In this document: in pieces, positions 62,779-64,000 of the stretch
Layout: each line of letters begins with the position of its first letter
Position numbering within the stretch: position 1 is the stretch's first letter
Assembly (NCBI GenBank): GCA_913063155.1
Contig: CAJXYU010000001.1
Coordinates: 310,001-374,000, forward strand
Length of the DNA stretch: 64,000 bases
From: an uncultured Desulfovibrio sp.
GTDB lineage: Bacteria > Desulfobacterota > Desulfovibrionia > Desulfovibrionales > Desulfovibrionaceae
Direction: 5' to 3'
Translations under genes and position numbers: made by a program
The notes under the pieces: generated by a model
Databases searched by the model: none
What the model was told of the DNA's origin: nothing
Seen by the model: only the letters and a program-made list of their open reading frames with translations

Positions 62779-64000
62779 ATGATTAATCACGTCGAGGAAT
62801 ACATACAATCGCTCCTCGAATCAGAGCGCTTAGGCCACCAGGTGGCGCACCACCGGCTGCTGCCCGGCTCCGAGGCGCGCTTCAGCGAGCCCAAGCGTCC
62901 CTGGCACAAGGCCGTCAGACGTGCCCTCGACACCCTCGGCATCGATCACCTCTACACCCACCAGGCCGAAGCCCACAACTACATCCGGGCCGGGCGCAAC
63001 GTGGTGGTGGCCACGCCCACGGCCAGCGGCAAGACCCTGACCTACAACCTGCCGGTCATCGAGGAATGCCTGCGCGACCCGGACGCCAGGGCTCTGTACA
63101 TGTTCCCGCTCAAGGCTCTGGCCCAGGACCAGCTCAAGAGCTTCAATGCTTTGACCGCCCTCATGCCCGAGGAACGCAGGCCCACGGCCGCCATCTACGA
63201 CGGTGACACCACGGCCCACTTTCGGCGCAAAATCCGCCAGAATCCACCCAACGTGCTGCTGACCAACCCGGAGATGGTTCATCTCTCCGTTTTGCCGTAC
63301 CACGACAAGTGGGCCGAAATGCTCTCGGGTCTGACCCACATCGTGGTGGACGAGGTGCACACCTACCGGGGCGTCATGGGCTCGCACATGGCCATGGTCT
63401 TTCGCCGCCTCCTGCGACTGTGCGAATACTACGGGTCAAAACCCACCTTCGTATTCTGCTCGGCCACCGTGGGCAACCCCGGCGAACTGTGCGAAATGCT
63501 CACCGGGCTGGAAGTACACGAAATCCGCGAATCCGGGGCCGCCCAGGGCGCGCGGCACATGGTTTTCCTGAATCCGCACGACGGTCCGGCCCAGGCCGCC
63601 ATCCAGTTGTTGCAGTCCGCCCTGCACCGGGAGATGCGCACCATCGTCTACTGCCAGTCACGCAAGCTCACCGAACTCATCGCCATGTGGTGCGCCGAAC
63701 GGTCCGGGCCGTACAGGAACAAGATTTCCGCCTACCGTGCCGGATTCCTTCCCGAGGAACGACGCGAGATAGAGCAGCGCATGTCAGATGGCGACCTGTT
63801 CGCGGTCATCTCCACCAGCGCCCTGGAGCTGGGCATCGACATCGGCGGGCTGGACCTGTGCATCATGGTGGGCTACCCGGGCACGGTCATGGCCACCCAG
63901 CAACGCGGCGGCCGCGTGGGGCGCGCCAGGCAGGACTCGGCCGTGGTGCTCGTGGCCCAGGAGGACGCTCTGGACCAATATTTCATGCGCAACCCGGACG
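62779..64000 (+). CDS. DEAD/DEAH-box helicase, partial (YprA/MrfA-like)
   Basis: About 407 codons of a superfamily 2 helicase are present; the 3' end is beyond the window. Motifs are HQAEAHNYIRAG (Q-like), ATPTASGKT (motif I), FPLKALAQDQ (Ia), TNPEMVH (Ib), VVDEVHTYRG (II, DEVH), FCSATVGNP (III), TSALELGIDIGGLD (V) and QQRGGRVGRARQ (VI). The pattern fits the MrfA/YprA group, which ends in a DUF1998 zinc-binding domain; that part is not visible. The ribosome binding site is weak. Confidence 0.9.
   Translation, partial: MINHVEEYIQSLLESERLGHQVAHHRLLPGSEARFSEPKRPWHKAVRRALDTLGIDHLYTHQAEAHNYIRAGRNVVVATPTASGKTLTYNLPVIEECLRDPDARALYMFPLKALAQDQLKSFNALTALMPEERRPTAAIYDGDTTAHFRRKIRQNPPNVLLTNPEMVHLSVLPYHDKWAEMLSGLTHIVVDEVHTYRGVMGSHMAMVFRRLLRLCEYYGSKPTFVFCSATVGNPGELCEMLTGLEVHEIRESGAAQGARHMVFLNPHDGPAQAAIQLLQSALHREMRTIVYCQSRKLTELIAMWCAERSGPYRNKISAYRAGFLPEERREIEQRMSDGDLFAVISTSALELGIDIGGLDLCIMVGYPGTVMATQQRGGRVGRARQDSAVVLVAQEDALDQYFMRNPD

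Overview
The window looks like chromosome of a sulfate-reducing deltaproteobacterium, most likely a Desulfovibrio/Pseudodesulfovibrio relative. The evidence is a complete sulfate-activation and APS-reduction locus (sat, aprBA, qmoABC plus qmoD), an oxygen and superoxide defence cluster of rubrerythrin, desulfoferrodoxin, rubredoxin and rubredoxin:oxygen oxidoreductase, a futalosine-pathway menaquinone gene, a PurSL-type purine enzyme and several multihaem or haem-binding sensors. No rRNA, tRNA, CRISPR array, insertion sequence or prophage is visible. Coding density is high and most genes have clear AGGAGG-type ribosome binding sites.

Layout. 1-2444 (minus): branched-chain amino-acid ABC transporter genes livG, livK and the start of livH. 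2880-11111 (minus): aprB-aprA, a terminator, then qmoA-qmoB-qmoC-qmoD. A 609-base divergent control region separates these from sat (plus, 11721). Plus-strand genes then encode an EPSP-synthase-like/chorismate-mutase-like fusion, a small coiled-coil protein, aconitase and a PpiD-type foldase (to 19250). 19324-28986 (minus): a receiver-PEP-synthase-like fusion, glutamate dehydrogenase, a phosphoesterase, the Mla lipid-transport set (mlaE-F-D-C-A) and an HD nucleotidase. 29133-32481 (minus): perR, rbr, dfx, a double rubredoxin and roo. 32647-35154: tetrahaem cytochrome plus haem-binding chemoreceptor. 35300-42563 (minus): purSL, polyprenyl synthase, mqnB, a UDP-sugar dehydrogenase, menG and a small protein. 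42822-49726 (plus): a zinc-ribbon membrane protein, malic enzyme, a lipoprotein, an NYN-domain protein and a CpxRA-like two-component system. 50057-52120 (minus): nrdD behind a cobalamin riboswitch. 52640-53483: cinA flanked by two copies of a structured ~123-bp repeat. 53497-64000: a membrane protein, a glycosyltransferase, serS, a DUF188 protein, tautomerase plus Ser/Thr kinase, radA, a third repeat copy, an orphan sigma-54 regulator, an ATP-grasp protein and a truncated DEAD-box helicase.

How they fit together. Sat makes APS, AprBA reduces it to sulfite and QmoABC delivers electrons from menaquinol, which the mqnB, polyprenyl synthase and menG products help make. Malic enzyme, aconitase and glutamate dehydrogenase connect carbon and nitrogen metabolism. 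The perR cluster deals with peroxide, superoxide and O2 for these oxygen-sensitive enzymes. The least explained items are the receiver/PEP-synthase-like fusion, the double rubredoxin with an internal start, the EPSP-like fusion, the tautomerase-kinase pair and the dispersed hairpin repeats.
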